The translations under genes and the position numbers were made by a program. This document shows positions 44,986 through 53,390 of a stretch of 64,000 bases of DNA, piece after piece. Positions within the stretch are counted from its first letter, which is position 1; each line of letters opens with the position of its first letter. The notes below the pieces were generated by a model that made no database searches, had not been told where the DNA came from, and was given only the letters and a program-made list of their open reading frames with translations. The stretch covers positions 124,001 to 188,000 of the forward strand of contig CANMWA010000008.1 in NCBI GenBank assembly GCA_947501475.1, in the 5' to 3' direction. This DNA comes from an uncultured Aquimarina sp. (GTDB lineage: Bacteria; Bacteroidota; Bacteroidia; Flavobacteriales; Flavobacteriaceae).

Positions 44986-45767
44986 TAGCAAGTGTAATTT
45001 TGACTGTCATAATTGTAGTTATGATATTCCTTTTTATTATTTTCCAAAAAAGGAAGAATAGCCTATTGCTACAACAAAAAGAAGCAGAAAAGAAATATGA
45101 AACTGCTATTGCAGAAACTCAAGTAGAAATTAGGGAAGAAACTTTGCGTAATATAAGTTGGGAGCTACATGATAATATTGGCCAGCTACTCACGCTGGCC
45201 AAAATACAAGTGAGTTTAGCACAAGATGACCCAAGAAAACTACAAGAGGTAACCGATACTATAACCAAAAGCCTTACAGAGCTACGGGCACTATCAAAGC
45301 TAATTAACCCTGATGCTATAAAAAGCCTTAGCCTTACTGAAGCTATTACATTAGAAATAGAAAGATTTAATCGCCTGCAATTTATTAAGGCAACCATAAC
45401 AAGTAATGAAGAAATTGAAATACTAGATGACAAAGTAGAAATTATCATTTTTAGAATACTACAAGAGTTTTTTACCAATACCGTAAAACACTCAAAAGCA
45501 TCTCATCTACATGTAAATGTACATTATGATAAAGATAAGTTGGTTATACATGCAAAAGATGATGGCGTAGGCTTTAATAGTAAAGATTCTAACAGCATGC
45601 AAGGTATTGGTTTGTGTAATATCCAAAATAGAGGTAAATTAATCCAGGCAGATGTTCAATTAGACTCTGAAGAAGGTAAAGGAACAGCAATTATGCTAAC
45701 CTATTATTATAAAAAAGAAAATTTTAACTCATTAGAGCGTGAATCTAACTTTTTTGATAAAGAATAA
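44958..45767 (+). CDS. Sensor-domain-free NarL-type histidine kinase
   Basis: The start at MERQETAILIASVIL (269 residues) is preferred over a TTG seven codons upstream. The N-terminus is one TM helix (about 8-29) with almost no residues outside the membrane. A coiled coil (about 35-62) leads to the HisKA_3 dimerisation domain with the acceptor His71 in WELHDNIGQLL. The HATPase domain has FRILQEFFTNTVKHSKAS, DDGVGF and GIGLCNIQNRG. With no sensing domain of its own, it probably takes its signal from the 7-TM and coiled-coil partners encoded just upstream. The response regulator follows 24 bp later. Confidence 0.9.
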   Translation: MERQETAILIASVILTVIIVVMIFLFIIFQKRKNSLLLQQKEAEKKYETAIAETQVEIREETLRNISWELHDNIGQLLTLAKIQVSLAQDDPRKLQEVTDTITKSLTELRALSKLINPDAIKSLSLTEAITLEIERFNRLQFIKATITSNEEIEILDDKVEIIIFRILQEFFTNTVKHSKASHLHVNVHYDKDKLVIHAKDDGVGFNSKDSNSMQGIGLCNIQNRGKLIQADVQLDSEEGKGTAIMLTYYYKKENFNSLERESNFFDKE

Positions 45768-45791
45768 TTCGCACAAACAAACAGGTATAAA

Positions 45792-46430
45792 ATGAAATAT
45801 TCAGTTGTAATCGTCGAAGATCATATTTTACTATCCCAGGCCTTATCAGGTTTGGTTAATGGGTTCGAAAAATTTAAAATATTATATATCTGCAAAAACG
45901 GAAAAGAACTCTTAACCCGATTTAAAGATCCAAAAAACATTCCAGATGTTGTTCTTATGGATATAAATATGCCTATCATGAATGGGATAGAAACAACAGC
46001 AGCGCTAAAAGAAGAATACCCACAAGTCAAGGTACTAGCACTTTCTGTTGAAGAAGATGAAAAAACAATTCTTAAAATGCTTAGAGCAGGTGCAAAAGGC
46101 TATCTACTAAAAGATACCGAAAAAAGTATCCTAGAGAATGCGCTTGTCGAAGTACAAGAAACGGGGTTTTATCACACCAAAAGTGTGACAAGCCTACTAT
46201 TGGGATCATTAAACCCAAAAAAAGAGGACACAATAGCACTAAAAGATCGAGAAATTGAATTCATAAAACATGCGTGCACAGAAAAAACATATAAAGAAAT
46301 TGCAGGAGAAATGTGTTTAAGTCCAAAAACGGTTGAGGGCTATAGAGACTCTATTTTTGAGAAACTAAATTTAAAAAACAGAACTGGCCTAGTTATATAT
46401 GCCATCAAAAACAAGATATTTACACCCTAA
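45792..46430 (+). CDS. LuxR/NarL-family response regulator
   Basis: This 212-residue regulator has an N-terminal receiver with acidic pocket VIVEDH, acceptor Asp57 in VVLMDINMPIMNG, and a Lys in KGYLLKDTEKS. The C-terminal LuxR-type helix-turn-helix (about 145-210) has LKDREIEFIKHAC and YKEIAGEMCLSPKTVEGYR. It is the obvious partner of the kinase 24 bp upstream. Its target genes are unknown; the two module copies and the neighbouring CBM21 lipoproteins are candidates worth testing. Confidence 0.92.
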   Translation: MKYSVVIVEDHILLSQALSGLVNGFEKFKILYICKNGKELLTRFKDPKNIPDVVLMDINMPIMNGIETTAALKEEYPQVKVLALSVEEDEKTILKMLRAGAKGYLLKDTEKSILENALVEVQETGFYHTKSVTSLLLGSLNPKKEDTIALKDREIEFIKHACTEKTYKEIAGEMCLSPKTVEGYRDSIFEKLNLKNRTGLVIYAIKNKIFTP

Positions 46431-46489
46431 CACCAAATAATTTAAGTTTTTTTTAAATCCAAAAAACCACCTTTACAGCATATTATAAT

Positions 46490-46497
46490 TACTTTTG
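46490..46497 (+). promoter_or_regulatory. Possible rpoN -7 box
   Basis: TACTTTTG matches TAnnTTTG, about 157 bp before the rpoN ATG. A second match, TATTTTTG at 46620-46627, is closer to the start. Neither has a TTG at the right distance, so I cannot decide which is used. Confidence 0.3.
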
Positions 46498-46653
46498 GCT
46501 CGTTTATTGTATGAAGCAAAAAATAGAATCATACACCTAAATACACTAAGTATGGTTTTATCACACTTTTATAAATAAACTAACCCTCTTGTACTTCTTC
46601 AAAAACAGCGTTTTTTGCTTATTTTTGTAAGTAGAAGAATATTGATACTTTTT

Positions 46654-48114
46654 ATGCTAAAACAACAATTAAATTTTAAGCTTTCTCAAAAACTTTCTCC
46701 GCAGCAAATTCAGCTCATGAAGTTGATCCAACTTCCTACGCAAGCTTTTGAACAACGTTTAAAGCAGGAAATGGAAGAAAATCCAGCTTTGGATAGTGGT
46801 AAAGAAAAAGCTGATGAATATGAGGATACTTTTAGCAATGAAAATAGTGCAGATGATGATTTTGGAACAGAAAAAATAGATGCCGAAATCAACGTAGATG
46901 AATATCTAAGTGACGACGAAATACCTAGTTATAGATTAAGTTCTAATAATTATAGTTCTGATGATGAAGAAAAAAGTGTACCATATGCTTCAGGAACATC
47001 GTTTCATCAACATCTTATTAATCAACTAAACACCTATAGATTTGATGAAGAAGAACGTGAAATAGCAGAGTTCTTAGTAGGTAGTGTAGACGAAAGTGGT
47101 TATATCAGAAGATCATTATCTGATATATTAGATGATTTAGCATTTACTCAAAATGTATATACTACTGAAGAAAAAATAGAAAGTGTTTTAATGATTGTTC
47201 ATCAATTAGATCCTGCTGGTGTTGGCGCCCGTAGTTTACAAGAATGCCTTTGGATTCAATTGGACAGAAAAGAAACAACAATACCCATAAAATTAGCTTC
47301 AGAAATACTAAAAAAGACATTTGATCTTTTTAGCAAAAAACATTACGATAAACTTTTAGTAAAATTTGACATTACCGAAGAACAGTTAAAAGAAGCTATT
47401 GATGAAATAGAGCACCTTAATCCAAAACCAGGAGGTGCCTATGCAGGAAATAATCGCTTGATAGAACATGTTGTTCCTGATTTTACAATTAGAATTGTAG
47501 ATGGCGAACTAGAACTCACTTTAAATGGTCGTAATGCTCCAGAGTTACATGTATCCAGAGAATACAATAACATGTTACAAGGCTATAAAGCCAGTAAAGA
47601 AAAATCTAAATCGCAAAAAGATGCTGTTTTATTTATAAAACAGAAATTAGATGCTGCAAAATGGTTTATAGAAGCAGTTAAACAAAGACAACAGACACTT
47701 TTTATCACAATGAGTGCAATAATGCACTATCAAAAAAGTTATTTCCTTAGTGGAGACGAACGCAATCTTAAACCAATGATCTTAAAAGACATTGCCGATG
47801 AGATTGATATGGATGTAAGTACTGTTTCTAGAGTGGCTAACAGCAAATATGTAGACACTCCGTATGGAACAAAACTCATCAAAGAGTTCTTTTCTGAATC
47901 CATGACTAATGATCAAGGAGAGGAAGTCTCTACCAGAGAAATAAAAAAGATACTGGAAATAACAATAGGAGAAGAGGACAAGAAAAAACCTCTAACCGAT
48001 GAGAAGCTTGCTAAGATTCTTAAAGAAAAAGGATATCCTATCGCCAGAAGAACTGTAGCCAAGTATAGGGAGCAATTAGACATTCCTGTTGCTAGGTTGC
48101 GAAAGAAGATTTGA
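46654..48114 (+). CDS. rpoN: RNA polymerase sigma-54 factor
   Basis: The start is set at MLKQQLNFKLSQKLSPQQIQ (486 residues), the normal sigma-54 N-terminus; 13 further codons upstream read through non-conserved sequence. Region I is glutamine-rich and ends near LMKLIQLPTQAFEQRL. An acidic region II follows. The core-binding domain has LDPAGVGARSLQECLWIQL and HLNPKPGGAY. The C-terminal RpoN box (ARRTVAKYREQL) reads the -24 element. It needs enhancer-binding activators, none of which are in the window. A membrane protein gene overlaps its stop by one base. Confidence 0.97.
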   Translation: MLKQQLNFKLSQKLSPQQIQLMKLIQLPTQAFEQRLKQEMEENPALDSGKEKADEYEDTFSNENSADDDFGTEKIDAEINVDEYLSDDEIPSYRLSSNNYSSDDEEKSVPYASGTSFHQHLINQLNTYRFDEEEREIAEFLVGSVDESGYIRRSLSDILDDLAFTQNVYTTEEKIESVLMIVHQLDPAGVGARSLQECLWIQLDRKETTIPIKLASEILKKTFDLFSKKHYDKLLVKFDITEEQLKEAIDEIEHLNPKPGGAYAGNNRLIEHVVPDFTIRIVDGELELTLNGRNAPELHVSREYNNMLQGYKASKEKSKSQKDAVLFIKQKLDAAKWFIEAVKQRQQTLFITMSAIMHYQKSYFLSGDERNLKPMILKDIADEIDMDVSTVSRVANSKYVDTPYGTKLIKEFFSESMTNDQGEEVSTREIKKILEITIGEEDKKKPLTDEKLAKILKEKGYPIARRTVAKYREQLDIPVARLRKKI

Positions 48115-48719
48115 TGAATTTTTTTTTACAAAGTATTTCGTATATTTTTCATCCATTATTGATGCCTCTTACTGGAGCAATTATCTATTTTATAGCAGCT
48201 CCAAGATTTATCCCTATAGATATTATTAAAGATAAAGTTTTTGGATTAACTGTCTTAACTATTTTGATACCTATAGTACTGTTTTTCTTCTTAAAAAGCA
48301 TAGGCACTATTACTTCTATACATCTTAAGCAAATAAAACAACGTAGAATACCCTTATTATTACAAGCTATTTTACTTGTTGTAGTTATTAAGATTATTAT
48401 AGATGTATATCATTATCCAGAATTGTATTTCTTCTTCCTAGGAGTTTTATTTTCTTCGCTAAGTGCAATTTTCATGTTACTTTTTAATATCAAAGCTAGT
48501 CTTCATATGATAGGAATTAGTGCGGTAACAATGTTTACTATAGCGATAAGTATCCATTTTAGCGTAAACTTGACACTCTTGATTGCCGGGCTAATGATCT
48601 GCAATGGTCTTGTAGCAACATCGCGATTACACTTTAAAGCACACAGTAATCTAGAATTAATCTTAGGGTTTTTGATTGGTATTATTCCGCAATTAACTCT
48701 CGTTAATTTTTGGTTATAA
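48114..48719 (+). CDS. Polytopic membrane protein of unknown function
   Basis: This 201-residue protein starts at the ATG overlapping the rpoN stop (TGATG). It has about six TM helices, with FFLQSISYIFHPLLMPLTGA at the N-terminus and SRLHFKAHSNLELILGFLIG near the C-terminus. The pattern of a His-rich loop near the last helices recalls PAP2-type phosphatases, but the full catalytic motifs are not visible, so I would not assign activity. It overlaps the convergent PorT-like gene by 6 bp. Confidence 0.75.
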   Translation: MNFFLQSISYIFHPLLMPLTGAIIYFIAAPRFIPIDIIKDKVFGLTVLTILIPIVLFFFLKSIGTITSIHLKQIKQRRIPLLLQAILLVVVIKIIIDVYHYPELYFFFLGVLFSSLSAIFMLLFNIKASLHMIGISAVTMFTIAISIHFSVNLTLLIAGLMICNGLVATSRLHFKAHSNLELILGFLIGIIPQLTLVNFWL

Positions 48720-49424
48720 GATATAAAACATTAAACCTATTTTAATTGGGTTTAACCCTACCGAATCTACTTCATTGATCAAGGCATTATCATCAAATAA
48801 TGTATTTAAGCTATAGTAAAAATGAAAATTAAACGTATTCCAACCAAAAGTAAAGGTTGCTCCCATTCTCCATCGGTTTAGCTCATCAATTTTTGTTTGT
48901 CTTACTTCATTATTCAACTGTTTAAAATTTGAAGTAAAATAATACAAATAACCTATTTTTAAGCCCGTATATATTCTATAAAACTTATGAGTTTCAGGAG
49001 TTGATGTACGCCATCTAAACTCAAAAGGAGCCTCTATTAAGTGCTTAGCAAATCGATTGGTAGAGAATTCTACTCCTTTAAGACTATTAAATATACTTTG
49101 CCCTGTATTTTCTTCTTCCCCTATAAATAAGTTATGATTATAAACATTCAATGAATACCCTAAGCCTAGACCAAAAGCCACATTACGCCTTTTATTAATC
49201 GGCATATCTCTAATAAACCCTAGATGCATACCACCAGAAAACCCTGATTGGCTGATTCCGTCAGGTCTATTAAGAAGTAAATTAAACGTCACTCCGACAT
49301 AGAATTGATCTTCGCGATACAAAGAATCTAATGCATGTTCTGCACTTGGGCTTACGATAATTTCTTGCCCAAAAGACAAAAAAATGACGAAATAACATGT
49401 AACAAATAAAAATAACCTCTTCAT
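48714..49424 (-). CDS. porT: PorT-like outer-membrane protein of the type IX secretion system
   Basis: This 236-residue precursor has a signal peptide (ending SFGQ) and an eight-stranded barrel pattern of alternating aromatic residues: FYVGVTFNLLLNRPDG, GGMHLGFIRDMPINK, APFEFRWRTSTPE and a final strand ending IGLMFYIL. This fits the PorT family, needed for T9SS export and gliding in Bacteroidota. T9SS cargo is present in the same window (5735-10492). The family call rests on pattern and neighbourhood rather than a diagnostic motif. It lies convergent to the rpoN unit. Confidence 0.7.
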   Translation of the reverse strand: MKRLFLFVTCYFVIFLSFGQEIIVSPSAEHALDSLYREDQFYVGVTFNLLLNRPDGISQSGFSGGMHLGFIRDMPINKRRNVAFGLGLGYSLNVYNHNLFIGEEENTGQSIFNSLKGVEFSTNRFAKHLIEAPFEFRWRTSTPETHKFYRIYTGLKIGYLYYFTSNFKQLNNEVRQTKIDELNRWRMGATFTFGWNTFNFHFYYSLNTLFDDNALINEVDSVGLNPIKIGLMFYIL

Positions 49425-49520
49425 AATAGATCACTAAAATAAATCTATTTCTTTAAAAACTAGGAGAAACTTGACAAAAACACTAACCCAAATAGTAATA
49501 AATTTTTGAAGATAAAACTA

Positions 49521-49547
49521 AAAAACCCTGCTAATTGCAGGGTTTTT
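49521..49547 (-). terminator. Terminator of the exbB-exbD operon
   Basis: A perfect 11-bp stem AAAAACCCTGC / GCAGGGTTTTT (49521-49531 with 49537-49547) has a TAATT loop. It lies 24 bp after the second exbD stop on the minus strand, where a T-rich tail follows. It can act in both directions. Confidence 0.85.
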
Positions 49548-49571
49548 CTATAGTCAAAAATATTCTTCTGA

Positions 49572-50054
49572 TTATTTAAGATTGTCTACCGCACTTCCAG
49601 ATCGAGTAGTATAGTTAATCTTCAACGCTTGAACCTCTCTCAATTCACTTTTAATATCGCCTACTAATCCCATATTGGTTTCTCCATCAACCTTTAAGGC
49701 AGTAGTTAAAAAAGGAATTACCTCTTCTCTCTTAGCGGCTCTTTCTGCCAAAATAAATGACTTTATATCACTTACATCAGAAAATTTATCATTAAGCTGT
49801 ATTCTAGCTTGATTACCTGCACTAGCGCGATACCTAGAACTTGGTTTACCAGCATAAATATACATTACTAAATCCTTTTTATCTAGTTTCTCTATCTGAT
49901 CAGCCATAGGTAATTTGTTTTCAATCATCAATGTATTTTGACGCATTACCGTAGCTACCATAAAGAAAAACAATAACATAAAAACAATATCGGGTAATGA
50001 AGCTGTAGAAATAGCAGGTAATTCGCCGCTTTTTTTCTTTTTAAACTTAGACAT
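49572..50054 (-). CDS. exbD: Biopolymer transport protein ExbD (second copy)
   Basis: This 160-residue ExbD/TolR-family protein has a basic cytoplasmic N-terminus (MSKFKKKKSGELP) and one TM helix with the essential proton-path aspartate (SLPDIVFMLLFFFMVAT). The periplasmic domain ends LKINYTTRSG. It works with ExbB to pass proton-motive force to TonB. It is the last gene of the four-gene exb operon, 23 bp after the first exbD. Confidence 0.92.
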   Translation of the reverse strand: MSKFKKKKSGELPAISTASLPDIVFMLLFFFMVATVMRQNTLMIENKLPMADQIEKLDKKDLVMYIYAGKPSSRYRASAGNQARIQLNDKFSDVSDIKSFILAERAAKREEVIPFLTTALKVDGETNMGLVGDIKSELREVQALKINYTTRSGSAVDNLK

Positions 50055-50077
50055 AAGAATTCTGTTTTATGTTATAC

Positions 50078-50686
50078 TTATTTCTTTGGTTCTGCTTCAG
50101 AGAGTTTCTCTGGAAACATAAACTGTATCTGCTTGATATCTTCTTTTAATCTATCCTTATTACCAGAGTAATTAACATCTTTAAGGTCTTTTTTCATTTG
50201 CACGAAAGATTTACCAAAAAGACGCTGTGCCTCTCTATTACGTAATGTTGTATATGCTGCAACCAATTCATTTTGAACTGCAATATATGTAGCATAATTT
50301 GTTTCTCTGTTATTACGTAAAGATATTACTGCCTTGGTAGGATTATCTGAAGAAGATGGGTTTTTTGCTCCCTGGCAAAAATTACAACCGTCTTCTCCTT
50401 TACCTCCACCATTATCTAAAAACTTAATAGCAGCTTCTCTAAGGTCTTTTAATTCCATAGGAGCTTCTTCTACTAATAAGTCGTTATTTTTATTCAGTTC
50501 TACTACAAAAATATTTTTTTCCTTAAGAACTGGTGGTACAGTTTGATCCTCTTGTGGAGGAGGAAGCTTACGGCTAATACCACTATCGGTTTCGATAGTT
50601 GTAGTAACCAGGAAGAATATAAGAAGTAAAAATGCGATATCTGCCATAGATCCTGCATTAACTTCTGGTGCTGATCTCCTTGCCAT
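50078..50686 (-). CDS. exbD: Biopolymer transport protein ExbD (first copy)
   Basis: This 202-residue ExbD has a TM helix carrying the conserved aspartate in GSMADIAFLLLIFFLVTTT and then ISRKLPPP at the start of the periplasmic part. It is longer than the second copy because of an insert around residues 95-115 with two cysteines (GCNFCQG), absent from classical ExbD. Paired exbD genes are usual in flavobacteria and probably form a mixed dimer in the ExbB ring. One base separates it from the upstream membrane protein gene. Confidence 0.92.
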   Translation of the reverse strand: MARRSAPEVNAGSMADIAFLLLIFFLVTTTIETDSGISRKLPPPQEDQTVPPVLKEKNIFVVELNKNNDLLVEEAPMELKDLREAAIKFLDNGGGKGEDGCNFCQGAKNPSSSDNPTKAVISLRNNRETNYATYIAVQNELVAAYTTLRNREAQRLFGKSFVQMKKDLKDVNYSGNKDRLKEDIKQIQFMFPEKLSEAEPKK

Positions 50687-50687
50687 A

Positions 50688-51161
50688 TTATTTACCTATT
50701 AATTTTTTTAACCCAGAAAAGAACATTAAACCTACAGCTACAACAGCTAGTATATAAAATGCATAAATTCCGGTTCCTACTAATTTAGATCCACCAGCAG
50801 AAAGTATTTCTCCATCCTTAAGAGGAGTTTCTACTCCTTCTGCTAAGGCATAACCTATACCCATAACAATAAGGAAAGCAATAATTCCGATAGCAGCATT
50901 TTTAAGACTTGCTGGATTTTTGGCCAAGGTCGAAAACACAGCAATTAAAGTGGCTACAATTGTGATGATAAAAATGATCAATGTAAGACTATACAATGGA
51001 GTCACTGAAGATTCAGCGATTTCCAAAGGAAGTTCTCTAGCCTCAGAAACACCATTCTCATCCATCAATGTGCTGATTGAGCTACTCATAACATACCAAA
51101 GGATCGCTCCTAAGATACCTACTCCTAGCACAACATATGATAATATTTTAGAAATTTTCAT
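50688..51161 (-). CDS. Membrane protein embedded in the exb operon
   Basis: I do not recognise a named family for this 157-residue protein. It has about four TM helices: near residues 6-26 (ILSYVVLGVGILGAILWYVM), 56-77, 87-106 and 130-150. The loop between helices 1 and 2 and that between helices 3 and 4 likely face the periplasm. It sits between exbB (114 bp upstream) and exbD (1 bp downstream), so it is probably an accessory part of the energy-coupling complex. That is inference from position. Confidence 0.8.
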   Translation of the reverse strand: MKISKILSYVVLGVGILGAILWYVMSSSISTLMDENGVSEARELPLEIAESSVTPLYSLTLIIFIITIVATLIAVFSTLAKNPASLKNAAIGIIAFLIVMGIGYALAEGVETPLKDGEILSAGGSKLVGTGIYAFYILAVVAVGLMFFSGLKKLIGK

Positions 51162-51275
51162 GTGTCTGTTTTTTTTAATTTGGAATGCTTACCGCACTCT
51201 GAATAAATAAATAAGAATTTTTTATCAAAACTTAAAACTTAATCAATAAGCCTAAGGATAACAAAAATCTACTTA

Positions 51276-52079
51276 TTATTTCTTGTTTTTGTAAGCAACT
51301 AACATATCGATTAATGTAATCGAAGCGTCTTCCATATCGTTTACTATTCTATCGATTTTTGCAACTATATAGTTATAAAAAATCTGAAGAATAATTGCTA
51401 CAATAAGTCCAAATACTGTTGTAAGAAGTGCTACTTTAATACCTCCTGCAACAAGTGATGGTTGCATATCTCCAGCAGCTTCAATCTTATCGAATGCCTG
51501 GATCATACCAATTACCGTACCCATGAAACCAAGCATTGGTGCTAGAGCGATAAATAAAGAAACCCATGATACGTTTTTCTCTAATTGTCCCATTTGTACA
51601 CCTCCGTAAGCAACAACTGCTTTCTCAGCAGCATCGATGCTTTCGTCTGCTCTGTCTAGACCTTGATAATAAATAGATGCAACAGGTCCTTTTGTATTTC
51701 TACAAACTTCTTTTGCAGCTTCAACACCACCGCTATTTAAAGCGTCTTCTACATTTTGTTGTAGTTTTTTGGTGTTTGTTGTAGAAAGATTTAAAAAGAT
51801 AATTCTTTCAATTGCAATCGCTAGACCTAGGATCAAACATAAAAGTACGATTCCCATAAATTCAGGTCCTCCTTCAATAAAACGTTTTTTAAGGTTTTGA
51901 TGGAAGGATAACTCTTCTGTAGCATCTGCTGCTACATCATCTTGTGTTGTTGTCGTAGTTATAGGAGCAATTAATAATTGCACATTTGCCGTTAATAACT
52001 GGGCAGGTGCAGTAGCTGCTTGTAAGTTTCCTAAAGCCATTACCGCTACGATTGCCAGAATAGAAAATAATCTTTTCAT
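51276..52079 (-). CDS. exbB: MotA/TolQ/ExbB proton channel
   Basis: This 267-residue protein has an N-terminal signal or extra TM segment (MKRLFSILAIVAVMALG), a TM helix near 75-95 (GIVLLCLILGLAIAIERIIF) and the ExbB core. The core reads VSWVSLFIALAPMLGFMGTV and VALLTTVFGLIVAIILQIFY. The TLGLLGTV-like signature is present as APMLGFMGTVIGM. It forms the pentameric inner-membrane channel that powers TonB-dependent receptors such as that at 34110-36476. It is the first gene of the exb operon; tonB itself is not in the window. Confidence 0.95.
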   Translation of the reverse strand: MKRLFSILAIVAVMALGNLQAATAPAQLLTANVQLLIAPITTTTTQDDVAADATEELSFHQNLKKRFIEGGPEFMGIVLLCLILGLAIAIERIIFLNLSTTNTKKLQQNVEDALNSGGVEAAKEVCRNTKGPVASIYYQGLDRADESIDAAEKAVVAYGGVQMGQLEKNVSWVSLFIALAPMLGFMGTVIGMIQAFDKIEAAGDMQPSLVAGGIKVALLTTVFGLIVAIILQIFYNYIVAKIDRIVNDMEDASITLIDMLVAYKNKK

Positions 52080-52161
52080 TGCGCTGATTCTTAATTTTAA
52101 TTAGTTAAAGGGTTAAAGATATAAAAATAATATAAAATCCATCAATATTTTAAATATATTG

Positions 52162-52249
52162 CAGAGAGGAAGGGATTCGAACCCTCGATACGCTTTTGAC
52201 GTATACACACTTTCCAGGCGTGCGCCTTCGACCACTCGGCCACCTCTCT
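52162..52249 (-). tRNA. tRNA-Ser(GGA)
   Basis: An 88-nt class II tRNA on the minus strand. The acceptor AGAGAGG pairs with CCTCTCT, followed by discriminator G. The D-arm is GGCCGAGTGGTCGAAGGC and the anticodon loop CTGGAAA gives GGA. A long variable arm (GTATACGTC...GCGTATC) follows, and the T-arm has GGGTTCGAATCCC. CCA is not encoded. The long variable arm is diagnostic for serine here. Confidence 0.96.
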
Positions 52250-52317
52250 ATAAGATTTTCCCAAAAAAAGGGATGGGCAAATAACAAAAAAAATGTTAGG
52301 TAGTAAAATTTGGGGCG

Positions 52318-53352
52318 TTAATTTTCTGACATTTCGCCTCGCAGTGAGGTTTCATAAATGGTTTTGAGGACTTTAAGTGGTAAATTTTCTCCTAATAAGT
52401 ACATTAACTTAGCTATAGCCGCTTCAGTAGTAATATCTTTTCCTGAGATAACTCCTGTTTTTTTAAGAGCAACACTGGTATTATACTTTCCCATTTCTAC
52501 ACTTCCGCCAATACATTGTGTAACATTAACAACCGGAATTCCTTTTTTTATTAAACCCGTTAAGACCTCAATAAACCATTTTTGAGTTGTAGTATTACCT
52601 GCTCCATAGGTTTCTATGATAACTCCTTTAATAGTATCTAAAGAAAAAATACTCCTTAAAATACTTTCATTAATTCCCGGAAACATTTTAATAACAACAA
52701 TATCGTTATCAAAATGGGTGTGATATACCATTTTTTTGCGACGATTAATTGATCGTAAAAAAGTTTTATTCACTTTTAAGTGCACCCCAGATTCAATTAA
52801 ACAGGGATAATTAAGTGACTGAAATGCTTCAAAGTGTTCGGCATTAACTTTGGTTGTTCTATTTGCTCTAAGTAATTTATATTCAAAATAAAGACCTACT
52901 TCGGTAATTACTGGCCTGCCTTTTTCTTGTAACGCTGCAATTTGCACTGCAGTTATTAAGTTTTCTTTGGCATCTGTTCTTAAATCACCTATCGGAAGTT
53001 GAGAACCTGTAAAAATAATGGGCTTGCCCAGGTTTTCAAACATGAAGCTAATTGCAGATGCAGTATACGACATCGTATCACTACCGTGTAAGACTACAAA
53101 ACCATCATAATCTTCGTAGTTCTTATTAATCATATCCCCTACTTCTTTCCACCGATCAACATTCATATCAGACGAATCAATAGGTTCTTCAAAACTTATT
53201 GTGTTTATAATACAATCTAATTGCTTAAGTTCTGGTATTTTTAATAACAGTTCATCAAAATTAAAAGCAATCAAGGCACCTGTTTCAAAGTTTTTGATCA
53301 TACCTATTGTACCTCCAGTATATATTAGTAGTATGTTTGGCGAAGTGTTCAT
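52318..53352 (-). CDS. ansA: Type I L-asparaginase
   Basis: The start is set at MNTSPNILLIYTGG (344 residues); five more in-frame codons begin only with TTG. The two active-site threonine motifs are visible: IYTGGTIGMI at the N-terminus and FVVLHGSDTMSYTASA. The residue pattern and lack of a signal peptide fit the cytoplasmic, lower-affinity type I enzyme that converts asparagine to aspartate and ammonia. It lies 23 bp after the tatD-like gene on the same strand, after correction of the start, so the two may be cotranscribed. Confidence 0.95.
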   Translation of the reverse strand: MNTSPNILLIYTGGTIGMIKNFETGALIAFNFDELLLKIPELKQLDCIINTISFEEPIDSSDMNVDRWKEVGDMINKNYEDYDGFVVLHGSDTMSYTASAISFMFENLGKPIIFTGSQLPIGDLRTDAKENLITAVQIAALQEKGRPVITEVGLYFEYKLLRANRTTKVNAEHFEAFQSLNYPCLIESGVHLKVNKTFLRSINRRKKMVYHTHFDNDIVVIKMFPGINESILRSIFSLDTIKGVIIETYGAGNTTTQKWFIEVLTGLIKKGIPVVNVTQCIGGSVEMGKYNTSVALKKTGVISGKDITTEAAIAKLMYLLGENLPLKVLKTIYETSLRGEMSEN

Positions 53353-53390
53353 ATCACAAATGAACAAAATTTATGTCACTTTTAACTGAT

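Noticed and set aside
48114..48719. Assignment as a PAP2-family phosphatase
   Set aside because: The KxxxxxxRP, PSGH and SRxxxxxH motifs are not all present; only a partial resemblance near SRLHFKAHS.
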